A stretch of 64,000 nt of DNA from Psychrobacter arcticus 273-4 (GCF_000012305.1 NC_007204.1:1860001-1924000), one strand, 5' to 3'. Positions 9,116-19,916 are shown, counted from the first letter of the stretch. Program-made: numbers and translations. Notes: generated by a model not told the origin, from the letters alone.

Positions 9116-11527
9116 TTAGAAAGTGTTACCAATTTGGAACTGGACTTTTTCAGTCACATCGCCATCTTTATCACCGATAGGTACAGCGTAGCTCAGAGAA
9201 ATCGGACCGATTGGCGTATACCAAGTTACGCCTAAACCGGCACTAAAGCGCAACTTATTGTCTTGCGTTAATAGTGGTACACCAGTATCGTCGCCAGTAG
9301 CTGGATCAATAAAGGTACGATTTTCTTTATCCGTGGTATCAAACACCTGACCACCTTCAGCAAATAGTACTGGACGTACTTGATCTGCCCAATCACCCTT
9401 AAATGGCATTGGTAAAATCAATTCGGTACCAAAGCTAACTAACGCATTACCACCAATTTCTTCTGCTTTTAATGAACCAGGATTTTCACTAACAGCGTCA
9501 TTATAACTTTGTGATTTAGGTCCAAGCGTTGAAGCTTCATAGCCACGTACCGAACCATAACCACCAGCATAGAAGTTTTCATAGAAGGGTAAATCGTTAC
9601 CATAGCCAAGCTTGGTATAACCGCGAGCAACCCAGTCTTTGTAGATAGGTTGATAAATATTGCCACGATATACCAGTTTTTGATAACTGGTATCACCTAA
9701 ACCAATGGTCGCATCGACTGTATGGCTCATGCCTTTATTTGGAAATACGGGACGATCTAAGGTGCTGTAATCCCAACCGAATAGCAAGTTGTAGCTCTGA
9801 TATTCATTTTTAAAGCCCGTACGACCAGTATCAGTGAACTTCTCAAACGTACCACCGTCATCGATAATCTGCTGAACGCTTGACACACCAAGACGGCTAC
9901 CGCCACGTACAGTCGTGTTATCAATGTTTAAGCCAGCACTGACGCGTTTGGTTTCATCAACCGGATAGCTATAGTTCAGCGTCGCGCCATAAGCGTCGGT
10001 AACATATTTACTGACGTTTTTATCATCGTATTTGGTTTCACGGTAGTAAGCACTGATACCTTGTGATACACCATTTTCTGTGAAATATGGATCGGTATAG
10101 CCCAAGCTATAAGAATCACGCGTCTCTGAGCGCGACAAAGCCGCTTTAACACGGTCGCCAGTGCCCATAAAGTTGTTTTGAGTCAGATCTAACTGGAAGG
10201 TGACACCACCACTTTGTGAATAACCGGCCGCAATGGTTGAGCTACCAGACGGCTGCTCTTCAACCGTATAGTTTACATCCACTTGGTCTGGCTGATTAGG
10301 AACAGGCTTGACATCGACGTTGACGTTTTTGAAAAACCCTGTACGCATAAGGCGTGTACGTGACAGCTGAATCTTGTCACTAGAAGCCAGTGACCCTTCT
10401 AACTGGCGCATTTCGCGACGTAATACTTCATCTTGAGTTTTTAAGTTACCGGTAAAATTGATACGGCGAACATAAATAGGACGTGCAGGATCAATATAGT
10501 AATCGATATCGACTACTTTGGTCTCGTCATTGATACGCGGTACTGGTCTAATTTGCGCTAAATAATACCCTTCATTACCATAACGACTCTTAAGAGCGGC
10601 AGTGGTAGCATCAAGCTTGGCTTGTGAGTATTTTTCTTTCGCATCAAAAGTGACCAGCTCTTTCAATTCACTGGTTTCAAAAGTCGGCTTACCTAAGAAA
10701 TTAATTTCACCAAACTGATATTGCTCGCCTTCGCTAAGACTGACCTCGATAAACACACTACTCTTATCTTCACTGATATTGAGCACCGCATTATCTACCG
10801 AAAAGCGTACATAACCATCATTTAGGTAAAGGGCTTTTAGGTTCTCTAAACTTGCCGCGAGCTTCTCTTTCGCATAACGGTCAGATTTAGATAACAGACG
10901 TGTCCATGAAGACTCTTTTACCGCAAAGACTTCTTTAATCTCTTTATCACTAAAGTGCTTATTACCGATGATATTGATATCGACGACTTTGGCAGGCTTG
11001 CCTTCGATAAAGCGTACGTCAAGTTTGACGCGGTTGCCATCAAGCAGCGTCTGATCGACTTCAATATTGCTATTGTAATAGCCTTGACTAATATATTGCT
11101 GTTGCAGCTCGTTTGCCACCCCTTGTAGGGTCGCTTGCTTAAGCACATTACCCACAGCAAGACCTGCATTACTTAAGCCTTGCTCAAGCCCTTCTTTGGG
11201 AATGAGTTTGTTGCCATCAAAATTAACTTCTGCAATCGTCGGACGTTCAACGACATCAAAGCGCAGCTTGCCACCTTCGATACGGCTTTGAATGTCAGCA
11301 AAGTTTTCAGTCGCATATAGTGCTTTGATACTGGCAGCCAGATTTGCATCATTGACCGTATCACCTACCGTAATAGGCAGTACTGGATATAAACTATCAG
11401 GTGTTAGGCGTTGTAGACCATTAAAGCCAATATCAGTGACCACAAATTCTGCAGCCTGAACCGGCATACTCATCATTGCTACAACTAACGGCAACCCAGC
11501 CGCGCTCATAAATAAAGGCGTACGCAT
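9116..11527 (-). CDS. bamA: Outer membrane protein assembly factor BamA
   Basis: Central subunit of the BAM complex, which folds beta-barrel proteins into the outer membrane. A signal peptide (cleavage probably after VQAA) is followed by POTRA repeats, seen as modules beginning like VVDINIIGNKHFSD and YVRRINFTGNLKTQ, and a C-terminal barrel ending in phenylalanine (QFQIGNTF). At 803 residues the size is normal. The frame starts at a GTG at 11533; the ATG at 11527 has better spacing from a weak GGA. It lies between rseP and lpxD. Confidence 0.97.
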   Translation of the reverse strand: MRTPLFMSAAGLPLVVAMMSMPVQAAEFVVTDIGFNGLQRLTPDSLYPVLPITVGDTVNDANLAASIKALYATENFADIQSRIEGGKLRFDVVERPTIAEVNFDGNKLIPKEGLEQGLSNAGLAVGNVLKQATLQGVANELQQQYISQGYYNSNIEVDQTLLDGNRVKLDVRFIEGKPAKVVDINIIGNKHFSDKEIKEVFAVKESSWTRLLSKSDRYAKEKLAASLENLKALYLNDGYVRFSVDNAVLNISEDKSSVFIEVSLSEGEQYQFGEINFLGKPTFETSELKELVTFDAKEKYSQAKLDATTAALKSRYGNEGYYLAQIRPVPRINDETKVVDIDYYIDPARPIYVRRINFTGNLKTQDEVLRREMRQLEGSLASSDKIQLSRTRLMRTGFFKNVNVDVKPVPNQPDQVDVNYTVEEQPSGSSTIAAGYSQSGGVTFQLDLTQNNFMGTGDRVKAALSRSETRDSYSLGYTDPYFTENGVSQGISAYYRETKYDDKNVSKYVTDAYGATLNYSYPVDETKRVSAGLNIDNTTVRGGSRLGVSSVQQIIDDGGTFEKFTDTGRTGFKNEYQSYNLLFGWDYSTLDRPVFPNKGMSHTVDATIGLGDTSYQKLVYRGNIYQPIYKDWVARGYTKLGYGNDLPFYENFYAGGYGSVRGYEASTLGPKSQSYNDAVSENPGSLKAEEIGGNALVSFGTELILPMPFKGDWADQVRPVLFAEGGQVFDTTDKENRTFIDPATGDDTGVPLLTQDNKLRFSAGLGVTWYTPIGPISLSYAVPIGDKDGDVTEKVQFQIGNTF

Positions 11528-11790
11528 AAACACTATCCGTCAATAAAAAACTTGCTTAAGTTAAGTTGAAAAGCACATGTTGCCTCGCCTCTTTTGCATC
11601 ATATCATAAACACATAGAGGACAGACTCAGAACACTTTATATAAAACGCGTCATAAAATAAACTAAAATATAAAATTAGTACAGTAGCAAGGCGATAAAA
11701 GAAATTGCTTATCAGCCTAATAATGGATGCAGGATAAGCATAAAACCATTAGCCTCTCTCATCTTACCTTGCAAGGCGTATTCTATGTCA

Positions 11791-13164
11791 TCAAAAAAGC
11801 CGACTGATATCATTACCAATTGCTAACACCATGAAACCTGCCAGCAAGAGTAAGCCGATATTTAAGCCCACCATTTGCACGCCTTCAGAGAGTGGCTTAC
11901 CGCGTATCAGCTCGATCAGATAATAGACAATATGACCGCCATCTAATACCGGAATGGGCAACAGATTCAGGACAGCAAGGCTCAAACTGATTAAAGCCGC
12001 GGTAGACAACACCATTTGCCAACTGATATCAAAGCTTTGCTTGGCAACTTTTGCAATGGTAATCGGACCTGATAAATTATCAAGACCAATCATACCTGAT
12101 AGCATCTTGCCCATTGAGCTGACAGTCATGACAGCCAATTGTTCCGTCTTTTCAAACGACTTTATCAACGACTCACCAGGACCATAGACCACAGTGGTTT
12201 TGTATTCATCAGGAATAATAATCTCAGACTGTGCCACCATAGCACCAATTTGTCCATAATCGTTACCTAAATTGTCTTTTTTACCTTGCGGCATAATCTG
12301 TAATTCAATCGGCTTATCATCACGCAATACGCTAAATGTCAGCAAAGTCTCAGGATTATCGCGAATAATACGAGTGGCGCTGATCCAGTCGTTAATTGCT
12401 TCATCATTAATAGCAGTGATACGGTCACTAACTTTTAGACCTTGACGACTGGCCGCGCCATCAGGCGTTAAATCGCCGACTATCGGTGCAATATTCGGTT
12501 GCCACGGTATCATACCAAAGCTTGATAGCGCATCTTTGCCTTGCGCCGCGCCTTGCATAAACTCTTTAATAGGTGCTTGGTAGGTCTTGGTTGCACCCTT
12601 GTCTACTTCTGATTGCAAGGTAACACTTATATTGGTTGTCTCACCCATGCGCCCAGCAAGGCGATAGTTAATCCCTTCCCACGTCTGCACGTCATGACCA
12701 TCAATCGCAACGATTTTATCACCAACCGGCAGCTGCGCCATCGCTGCTGGGGTATCCGGTAACACTTGACCAATCTTGGTGGCGAGCTGTTCTGATGGGG
12801 TCATAAATAACACCCAGAACAATACAATCGCAATGACAAAGTTCATGATAGGACCGGCGGCGACAATGGCTATTTTCTTAAGCGGATGCTGACGATTAAA
12901 TGCTAAATGCTGCTCTTCTTTTGCCACCTCACCTTCACGCTCATCGAGCATCTTGACGTAGCCACCGAGTGGTAAGGCTGAAATACGATAATCAATGCCG
13001 CTTTTTTTGCTGGTCCAGCCAAAGAGTTTGGGACCAAAACCGATAGAATACGTGAGCACTTTAACGCCGCAAAGTCGCGCCACAATATAGTGACCCCATT
13101 CATGCAGAGCAATAAGCGGACCTAAGACAAATATTGCCGCAAGGAGCGTTAATAGAAACGTCAT
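11791..13164 (-). CDS. rseP: Site-2 intramembrane zinc metalloprotease RseP
   Basis: An inner-membrane protease that performs the second cleavage of anti-sigma factors such as RseA and clears remnant signal peptides. The zinc motif HEWGH lies in the first transmembrane helix and the third ligand region VLDGGH near the C terminus. Two PDZ domains lie between (about residues 120-215 and 220-310). Length is 457 residues. The cognate sigma factor and anti-sigma genes are not in this window. It is co-directional with dxr upstream and bamA downstream. Confidence 0.96.
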   Translation of the reverse strand: MTFLLTLLAAIFVLGPLIALHEWGHYIVARLCGVKVLTYSIGFGPKLFGWTSKKSGIDYRISALPLGGYVKMLDEREGEVAKEEQHLAFNRQHPLKKIAIVAAGPIMNFVIAIVLFWVLFMTPSEQLATKIGQVLPDTPAAMAQLPVGDKIVAIDGHDVQTWEGINYRLAGRMGETTNISVTLQSEVDKGATKTYQAPIKEFMQGAAQGKDALSSFGMIPWQPNIAPIVGDLTPDGAASRQGLKVSDRITAINDEAINDWISATRIIRDNPETLLTFSVLRDDKPIELQIMPQGKKDNLGNDYGQIGAMVAQSEIIIPDEYKTTVVYGPGESLIKSFEKTEQLAVMTVSSMGKMLSGMIGLDNLSGPITIAKVAKQSFDISWQMVLSTAALISLSLAVLNLLPIPVLDGGHIVYYLIELIRGKPLSEGVQMVGLNIGLLLLAGFMVLAIGNDISRLF

Positions 13165-13244
13165 GATCTTTTCTCAGTAGGTACTCTTAATATCATTATT
13201 AGATACTCTTAACATCATTATAAAGGTGATAGCGTTTGATACGT

Positions 13245-14453
13245 CTAGGCCAATCTTGCCACCAGCTTATCAGTATACTGACGTGCTAGATTATCAATCG
13301 CCAAAATCTCATCAATATCGGCCGTCTCAGTCAATAACGGCACTTGTATCTCATTCAATGCTTGCTCATTAATATCAGCAATATCCGTCAGACGAATCTT
13401 ATTGTTCAAAAATGCCGACACTGCAATCTCATTCGCCGCATTTAAAATAATGGTCGCGTGCGTACCCGCTTGCATAGCCTCTCGTGCCAGACGCAAGCAG
13501 GCAAACTTTTGCAAATCAGGCTCGATAAACTCTAAACCATTGAGCGCAAATAAGTCTAATGGCTGCGAGCCACTGTCAATACGATCGGGATAACTGAGTG
13601 CATGGGCAATGGGCGTTTTCATATCTGGGCTGCCAAGCTGCGCCAAAAAGCTGCCATCGCTATATTCTACCATTGAGTGAATGATACTTTGTGGATGAAT
13701 CACCACATTTATCTTATTTTCAGGCAAATCAAATAAATGACAGGCTTCAATCAGCTCAAGCCCTTTATTCATCATCGTGGCAGAATCAACCGATATCTTT
13801 TGCCCCATCGACCAGTTTGGGTGTTTGACCGCTTCAGCGACGCTTGCTTGCTGCATCTGCGTAAAAGACTGCTGTAAAAACGGTCCGCCAGAAGCCGTCA
13901 GCCATAGCTTACGCACGCCATGATTTGATCGGTGGATTTGGGTGTTATCCTGCTGGATGGCAAATGGCAAGCACTGAAAGATAGCGTTATGTTCAGAATC
14001 AAGCGGCAACAAGGTTGCATGATGGGTTTTGACCGCATTGATCATCACTTGCCCAGCCATGACCAGTGCTTCTTTATTCGCCAGTAAAATACGCTTGCCT
14101 GCTCGCGCGGCGGCTAAAGTAGAAGGCAAACCAGCGGCGCCCACGATGGCAGCAACGACCGTATCAGTTTGCGAATCGGTAGCAATATCTACCAAACCAG
14201 CATCGCCGCCGACTACCTCGATATCTAGACCTGCCGCACTAAGACGCTTGGCAAAGTCATCGACTGCGGTTGTCGGTACGCCAACCCGCTTAGGAGCAAA
14301 CTGCTGACAGAGAGCCAGCAGCTTATCTAAACGATGATAGCCAGATAACGCATAAACGTCGTAATACTGTGGTTGTGCCGCCAAGATGGCTAACGTACTG
14401 TCGCCAATTGAGCCTGTCGCGCCTAATACGGCGATACGCTGGGTCATAACCAT
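13245..14453 (-). CDS. dxr: 1-deoxy-D-xylulose 5-phosphate reductoisomerase
   Basis: Second enzyme of the methylerythritol phosphate pathway; it makes the isoprenoid precursors used by UppS two genes upstream. The NADPH-binding loop AVLGATGSIGDST, the metal and substrate motifs LDSEHNAIFQ, ASGGPF, and the region PNWSMGQKISVDSATMMNKGLE are all present. Length is 402 residues. Two ATGs are possible (14453 and 14447); AGG lies five bases before the first. A diverged copy of the palindromic repeat lies between it and cdsA. Confidence 0.96.
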   Translation of the reverse strand: MVMTQRIAVLGATGSIGDSTLAILAAQPQYYDVYALSGYHRLDKLLALCQQFAPKRVGVPTTAVDDFAKRLSAAGLDIEVVGGDAGLVDIATDSQTDTVVAAIVGAAGLPSTLAAARAGKRILLANKEALVMAGQVMINAVKTHHATLLPLDSEHNAIFQCLPFAIQQDNTQIHRSNHGVRKLWLTASGGPFLQQSFTQMQQASVAEAVKHPNWSMGQKISVDSATMMNKGLELIEACHLFDLPENKINVVIHPQSIIHSMVEYSDGSFLAQLGSPDMKTPIAHALSYPDRIDSGSQPLDLFALNGLEFIEPDLQKFACLRLAREAMQAGTHATIILNAANEIAVSAFLNNKIRLTDIADINEQALNEIQVPLLTETADIDEILAIDNLARQYTDKLVARLA

Positions 14454-14525
14454 GAGTGCCTATAAATAATAATGTAAGTAATACTATAGTCGATTCAAAA
14501 TAAAGTAGATACATCATGTTTTGAC

Positions 14526-14604
14526 GCAGCACTGGTATAAATTTTTCTAGCGTGCTGTGCCTGCGCAGATAGAGGCTGCAAAAAATTCATTCCAGTCCCG
14601 CTGT
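14526..14604 (+). repeat. Diverged core of the palindromic element, copy 2
   Basis: Only the central part is recognisable: ..CACTGGTATAAATTTTTC, then TGCTGTGCCTGCGCAGATAG, then AGGCTGCAAAAAATTCATTC. Relative to the full copies it has many substitutions and lacks the TATAG termini. It sits between cdsA and dxr. It may be an old decayed insertion or a separate subfamily. Confidence 0.8.
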
Positions 14605-14704
14605 ATCATTTTTATACTGGGCTTACTATATAAAAACTAAATCAGCCGACAAGTTTATGTGCTATCAAATGACTACCTAAGCCGTTTTGATAGCTTTAGG
14701 TAAA

Positions 14705-15514
14705 TTAAACGACCATTAAACCGAACTGCTGTATCGCCCAAAAACCCAGCGCAAATATCGGCGTAGCAGATAGCAGCGAATCGATTCGATCAAGCACGCC
14801 GCCATGCCCTGGCAAAATAGTGCCTGAATCTTTAACATCAGCGCGGCGTTTGAGCATAGACTCGAACAAATCGCCCAGTACTGATGCCAAAATCGTCAGC
14901 GCAGACAATGCCACAAACGCGATAAGCGCTGCGCCCGTCAATTGTAACTTAAAGACACTTATGATCACTACGACCAGTAGTCCAGTGACTAAGCCGCCAG
15001 CAAGCCCTTCCATAGTTTTATTGGGTGAGACATTTGGTGCCATTTTTCGGCGACCAAGCTTGCGCCCAACAAAGTATGCACCACTGTCTGCACACCAGAC
15101 CAATAAAAACACATACAGTAGCCACCATGCCGACAATTGCCATAAGTAAAACATAGCAGTAATGGAAGCGGTTAATATCACAGCCCCCATTAGAGCCAAT
15201 TGCTTACCATACCAATTGGTAGACGTTGGAAAAACTCGTACCCAAGACAGCGCCATTAGCCATATAACGAGAGAAGCTGTCCACCAAAACAGCCATGTGA
15301 CTTTAAACATCAGTGAGACTAAAGTCAGCAGCAACACCCATAGCACGAAGACCGCTGGCTGACGCCATTTTGGCATCAACTTCGTCCATTCATGGGCAGC
15401 AATAATTACCCCAATCACCAAAAGTGGTGCAAACAATATAGGAGTTTGGCTCGCAAACATTGCAATACCAACGATAATAACGAGAACAATTGCCGTCTTA
15501 ATTCGTTGCCACAT
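14705..15514 (-). CDS. cdsA: Phosphatidate cytidylyltransferase
   Basis: This integral membrane enzyme makes CDP-diacylglycerol from phosphatidic acid and CTP, the precursor of all major phospholipids including the cardiolipin made by the synthase encoded near 41 kb. The 269 residues contain about seven to eight hydrophobic segments, and the family signature runs from SMLKRRADVKDSGTILPGHGG to VLDRIDS. It is 130 bases after uppS and 251 bases before dxr in the direction of transcription. Confidence 0.96.
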   Translation of the reverse strand: MWQRIKTAIVLVIIVGIAMFASQTPILFAPLLVIGVIIAAHEWTKLMPKWRQPAVFVLWVLLLTLVSLMFKVTWLFWWTASLVIWLMALSWVRVFPTSTNWYGKQLALMGAVILTASITAMFYLWQLSAWWLLYVFLLVWCADSGAYFVGRKLGRRKMAPNVSPNKTMEGLAGGLVTGLLVVVIISVFKLQLTGAALIAFVALSALTILASVLGDLFESMLKRRADVKDSGTILPGHGGVLDRIDSLLSATPIFALGFWAIQQFGLMVV

Positions 15515-15644
15515 ATTTATTGAGCCTTATAATAATGAAGGACATTTGATAAAACTGCTGACTATAATAGCGTATGGATAGTGACGCACGCTATTGAAAG
15601 TGACTCAAACTGACAAAAGTCGTTTAATGTTATTAACGCAATCT

Positions 15645-16403
15645 TTAAGATATTTTTTGCGTCGTCACTACTTGTTCACTGGTTTTACCAAAGCGGCGTT
15701 GACGTTGGGCAAAATCTTCTAGCATTGCTGCTAGCTCATCGACTCTAAAATCCGGCCACAATGTTGGGGTAAAAAATAGCTCTGCATAGGCGGATTGCCA
15801 CAATAAAAAATTCGAGAGACGGTACTCACCGCCGGTACGTATCAGCATGTCTACTTCTGGCGCATCCGCCAATTGCACATACTCTCCAAGCTTTTCTTTA
15901 TCAATATCCTCAATTGCTAAATGACCTGCCTGTACTTGCTGTACCAGCTGTTTTGCTGCATGAGCGATATCCCACTGTCCACCGTAACTGATGGCGATGA
16001 CCAATGTCATGGCATCAAAATTAGCCGTTTTTGCTTCAGCATCTGCCATCAATATTTGCAAATCATCACTAAGCTGACTGCGGTCGCCGATAAAACGCAG
16101 ACGAATGCGATATTTCAGCATACGAGGCATTTGCTCACTGATGGTTAAGCGCAGTAAATGCATCAGCAATGCCACCTCGCTTGGTGGACGCTGCCAATTC
16201 TCACTTGAAAAAGCAAATACCGTCAAAACTTCAATACCCGTACTGACGCAATACTCAACAATAGGGTCTAGCGCATCTTTGCCAGCGATATGTCCTTGAC
16301 CTTTGCCTAAATTATGGACTTTGCCATAACGGTTATTGCCGTCCATGATGACAGCGATATGGCGTGGAAGAAGGGCTGGAGCTAAATTATCTAACATAGA
16401 CAT
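15645..16403 (-). CDS. uppS: Undecaprenyl diphosphate synthase (cis-prenyltransferase)
   Basis: Elongates farnesyl diphosphate with eight isopentenyl units to the C55 carrier lipid for peptidoglycan and surface polysaccharides. Visible motifs are HIAVIMDGNNRYGK (catalytic Asp), VFAFSSENWQRP, and RTGGEYRLSNFLLWQSAYAE. The common NRWAK is NRYGK here, a mild deviation next to the catalytic loop. Length is 252 residues. A long hairpin separates it from frr, so it probably has its own promoter and leads the uppS-cdsA-dxr run. Confidence 0.96.
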   Translation of the reverse strand: MSMLDNLAPALLPRHIAVIMDGNNRYGKVHNLGKGQGHIAGKDALDPIVEYCVSTGIEVLTVFAFSSENWQRPPSEVALLMHLLRLTISEQMPRMLKYRIRLRFIGDRSQLSDDLQILMADAEAKTANFDAMTLVIAISYGGQWDIAHAAKQLVQQVQAGHLAIEDIDKEKLGEYVQLADAPEVDMLIRTGGEYRLSNFLLWQSAYAELFFTPTLWPDFRVDELAAMLEDFAQRQRRFGKTSEQVVTTQKIS

Positions 16404-16545
16404 AGGCTAACTTGCTTGTTGTTGAGGTAAAATAATCATAACACGCGCCATACTATATAAAAATCTTAGTACGTAGTTTTTATCAAGCGCTTATAGAGAA
16501 GAGTGTTATAAAAAAGATATCTAAAAAGCTTCATCGTCTACACGG

Positions 16546-16586
16546 AAACAAACAGCCAATAGTACTTTGATATTGGCTGTTTGTTT
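16546..16586 (-). terminator. Long hairpin after frr
   Basis: AAACAAACAGCCAATA and TATTGGCTGTTTGTTT form a perfect 16-bp stem with a nine-base loop, about 60 bases beyond the frr stop codon. The U-rich 3' arm suits termination or RNA stabilisation, though no further T tract follows on the minus strand. Confidence 0.65.
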
Positions 16587-16645
16587 TTAGCGACTCGTTA
16601 TATAAAACATTGATAGCACGTCGTTTTGATAGTGATAGAAGGGGC

Positions 16646-17200
16646 TTACACTGACATCAAATCGCTTTCTTTTTTGCTTAGACGACTATCAATGGTCTCG
16701 ATATACTTGTCAGTGATTTTTTGAATATCATCACTGGCACGGTGCTCGTCATCTTCTGAGATCTCTTTTTCTTTTGCCAGCTCTTTAATGTCATTCATCA
16801 TATCACGGCGGATATTGCGAATAGAAACACGGCTATTTTCTGCTTCACCACGTGCCAATTTTTGCATATCGCGGCGTGTCTCTTCTGTCAATGCTGGCAT
16901 TGGCACGCGAATTACGTCGGCAGTCATTGGATTGAGACCTAGGTCCGCTTCGCGAATGGCTTTGTCAATCGCTTGTACCATAGTGCGGTCAAAAGGCTGT
17001 ACCAATAATGTACGCGAATCTTCAACGTTGACGCTCGCTACTTGATTGAGCGGTGTATCAGAACCATAGTAACTGACCATCACACCTGACAACATACCTG
17101 GATGCGCGCGTCCCGTACGGACTTTACTAAAAGTGCTTTCAAGCGCTTCTAGAGTCTTTTGCATGCGCGCTTCGCCGTCTTGCTTAATCTCTTTAATCAT
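16646..17200 (-). CDS. frr: Ribosome recycling factor
   Basis: Together with EF-G it splits the post-termination ribosome. The 184-residue sequence is typical: [11 protein letters not shown] near the N terminus, [15 protein letters not shown], and [13 protein letters not shown] in the long helical bundle. AAGG lies seven bases before the ATG. It follows pyrH by 127 bases, the common pyrH-frr arrangement. The upstream rpsB-tsf pair is not adjacent; rimO is there instead. Confidence 0.97.
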   Translation of the reverse strand: MIKEIKQDGEARMQKTLEALESTFSKVRTGRAHPGMLSGVMVSYYGSDTPLNQVASVNVEDSRTLLVQPFDRTMVQAIDKAIREADLGLNPMTADVIRVPMPALTEETRRDMQKLARGEAENSRVSIRNIRRDMMNDIKELAKEKEISEDDEHRASDDIQKITDKYIETIDSRLSKKESDLMSV

Positions 17201-17327
17201 GAGGTATCCTTATTTATCGCTACCGACAAATCATTTATTGTTAATTATAAAAACTATTCAGGTGTTTTTTACAGATAAGCAGCTGTCTTACTTCTACTTA
17301 TCTTTTTACATGTTTGTGCGTCTGACA

Positions 17328-18053
17328 TTAATGATAGACACGTGTGCCTTCATTTTCACCCATCACAACATTTAATAAGGCATTGGGCTTATTCATATCA
17401 AAGACTTGTAATGGCACATCGTGCTCACGACATAACGCAATAGCCGTTAAATCCATCACGCCAAGCTTTTGCTCTAACACTTCATCAAACGTTAACCCGT
17501 CGTATTTAACCGCATCGCTATGTAGGCTTGGGTCTTTATCATAAACGCCGTCTACTTTGGTCGCCTTTAGAATCAAGCCCGCTTCAATTTCAATACCGCG
17601 TAAGCAAGCTGCTGTATCTGTGGTAAAGAAAGGATTACCCGTACCAGCAACAAAAATGCATACTTCACCATTTTTGAGATAGCGAATCGCATTACGGCTG
17701 CTATAGCTTTCAGTCACTTCACCAATCGGTAAGGCTGACATCAGGCGCGTTTTAATATTACGGCGCTCAAGGGCATCACGCATTGCCAGACCGTTCATGA
17801 CGGTTGCAAGCATGCCCATTTGATCGCCAGTGACGCGGCCAACCAAACCTTCTTTTTGTAATTGAGCACCGCGATATAAGTTACCGCCACCGACCACAAT
17901 ACCCACTTGTACACCAAGTCCACGCAAATGTGCGATAGATAAGCTCATCTTATCGAGCACTTCGGTATCAATACCCATATCTTTAGTACCGGCTAAGGCT
18001 TCACCAGAAAGTTTTAGCAAGATACGAGAATAACGCGGGGTTTTGTCAGACAT
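17328..18053 (-). CDS. pyrH: UMP kinase
   Basis: A hexameric bacterial UMP kinase of the amino-acid kinase family that converts UMP to UDP and is inhibited by UTP. Motifs include [41 protein letters not shown] and [14 protein letters not shown]. Length is 241 residues. AAGG lies eight bases before the ATG. It begins the pyrH-frr unit. Confidence 0.97.
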   Translation of the reverse strand: MSDKTPRYSRILLKLSGEALAGTKDMGIDTEVLDKMSLSIAHLRGLGVQVGIVVGGGNLYRGAQLQKEGLVGRVTGDQMGMLATVMNGLAMRDALERRNIKTRLMSALPIGEVTESYSSRNAIRYLKNGEVCIFVAGTGNPFFTTDTAACLRGIEIEAGLILKATKVDGVYDKDPSLHSDAVKYDGLTFDEVLEQKLGVMDLTAIALCREHDVPLQVFDMNKPNALLNVVMGENEGTRVYH

Positions 18054-18186
18054 GAGGTCACCTTGTCAGTATTGAATTATAATTAAAGTTATCGGTAAAA
18101 TACAAATAGAGTTTGCTTTGAGACTTGACGGCATTGCCCCACTTAAGGATAAGCAGGTACAAAGGTCAAATTGCGCTAATTGTAGC

Positions 18187-18211
18187 AAAAACTGCCCACT
18201 ATTGGGCAATT
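18187..18211 (-). terminator. rimO terminator
   Basis: On the minus strand AATTGCCCA pairs with TGGGCAGTT (one G-T wobble) and ends in TTTTT, about 30 bases beyond the rimO stop codon. Confidence 0.8.
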
Positions 18212-18242
18212 TTCACTGACATATTATGTGGGTGCTTGCGCT

Positions 18243-19820
18243 TTAGGCTTGATAACTGGCAAATAAATCATATTCGCTAGCATCATCGATGGTAACCGTT
18301 AAGAACTGTCCGACTTTGACGTGAGCGTCAATATCATCGACATAGACATGACCGTCAATCTCAGGCGCGTCAGCATAACTACGGCAAATCGCTACGCCCT
18401 CTTCTCTATCAATTTCGTCCACCAATACCATCAAGGTTTTGCCGATTTTTTCTTGCAGTTTTTGAGCTGAGATATCTTGCTGTAATGTCATCAAACGCTC
18501 ATAGCGCTCTTGTTTAACGTCTTCTGGCACATGATTTGGCAAGTCATTGGCGACCGCACCTTCAACTTCTGAATAGGTAAAAGCACCAACGCGATCAAGG
18601 CGGGCTTCAACCAACCAATCTAGCAAACATTGAAAGTCTTCTTCAGTTTCCCCTGGGAAGCCAACGACGAACGTTGAACGAATAACGATATCAGGGCAAA
18701 TCTCACGCCATGCATGGATACGCGCCAAGGTATTTTCGCTATGCGCAGGGCGTTTCATCGCTTTTAAAATGCGATGGCTGGCATGTTGGAACGGGATATC
18801 TAAATACGGTAATAACTTCTTCTCGCCCATGAGTTCAACGACTTTATCCACGTGTGGATACGGATAAACATAGTGCAGACGCACCCAAATACCCAAATCG
18901 TTTAACGCTTGGCATAAGTCATAAAATTTTGACTTAAGCGGCATACCATTCCAAAAGCTGGTCTTATACTTTAAATCCAGCCCATAAGCGGAGGTATCTT
19001 GCGAGATAATCAACAGCTCTTTTACACCCGCTTTTTTCAGTGCCAGTGCTTCATTCATCACACTGTCAATCGGACGCGAAACCAAGTCACCGCGTAAACT
19101 TGGAATAATGCAGAAGGTACAACGGTGGTTACAGCCTTCTGAAATTTTTAGATAGGCATAATGGCTAGGCGTTAATTTAATGCCCGCCTCATTAATCAAA
19201 TCTATTTTTGGATCATAACTGGCATCCAAACTACGGTCAGGCTTGGGCACATGCAGTGCAACTGCTCTAATCACTTCGTCATAAGCATGAGCACCAGTCA
19301 CGGCTAGCACGGCAGGATGCATTTCACGAATTTTATCTGCTTCTTTACCCAAGCAACCCGTCACAATCACTTTACCGTTCTTGCTAATCGCTTCACCGAT
19401 GGCATCTAGCGACTCTTGTACCGCTGACTCAATAAAGCCGCAAGTATTAACCACAACTAAGTCTGCACCGTCATAGTCACTAGCAACTTGATAACCATCA
19501 CGGCTCAGTTCTGTAATAATACGCTCACTATCCACCAAAGCTTTTGGACAACCAAGCGATACAAAACCAATCTTTGGCGCTGCTGTTACTGAACTAGAGG
19601 CTGTCGCGCTGCTAGTTGCATCACCACTTTGGGCAATGCTACGGTTTTGATTATGATTGGCTTTATGGTGGTAAGGTTGAACACTGTCTATAGAGCTTTG
19701 CGCGGGCGTTGCTGTCGGCTTGGCAGGATTAAAGAGAGTGGCAGTGTCTTTTGGGGCAGTAGAAGCTGGCTGTGAAGGGGCAATAGTCGTATTAACGGAC
19801 TCGGTAGAAATTTTGGGCAT
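18243..19820 (-). CDS. rimO: Ribosomal protein S12 methylthiotransferase
   Basis: Radical-SAM enzyme that methylthiolates the beta carbon of an aspartate in ribosomal protein S12. The N-terminal MTTase domain begins at [17 protein letters not shown] with its cluster cysteines, the radical-SAM CxxxCxxC is CNHRCTFC, and a TRAM-like C-terminal domain follows. At 525 residues it is about 80 longer than usual because of a Ser/Thr/Ala/Pro-rich N-terminal tail with no recognised domain. The frame extends to TTG 19874, but AAGG six bases before the ATG at 19820 supports that start. Confidence 0.93.
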   Translation of the reverse strand: MPKISTESVNTTIAPSQPASTAPKDTATLFNPAKPTATPAQSSIDSVQPYHHKANHNQNRSIAQSGDATSSATASSSVTAAPKIGFVSLGCPKALVDSERIITELSRDGYQVASDYDGADLVVVNTCGFIESAVQESLDAIGEAISKNGKVIVTGCLGKEADKIREMHPAVLAVTGAHAYDEVIRAVALHVPKPDRSLDASYDPKIDLINEAGIKLTPSHYAYLKISEGCNHRCTFCIIPSLRGDLVSRPIDSVMNEALALKKAGVKELLIISQDTSAYGLDLKYKTSFWNGMPLKSKFYDLCQALNDLGIWVRLHYVYPYPHVDKVVELMGEKKLLPYLDIPFQHASHRILKAMKRPAHSENTLARIHAWREICPDIVIRSTFVVGFPGETEEDFQCLLDWLVEARLDRVGAFTYSEVEGAVANDLPNHVPEDVKQERYERLMTLQQDISAQKLQEKIGKTLMVLVDEIDREEGVAICRSYADAPEIDGHVYVDDIDAHVKVGQFLTVTIDDASEYDLFASYQA

Positions 19821-19916
19821 GGCTAACCTTGCTAGAGATAAATTGGCTGTGCGCATTGTACGTTTTTTTTGCAAAAATCGCCAGTTTTGCCGCTCTATCG
19901 TGTTAATTTATGGTTA

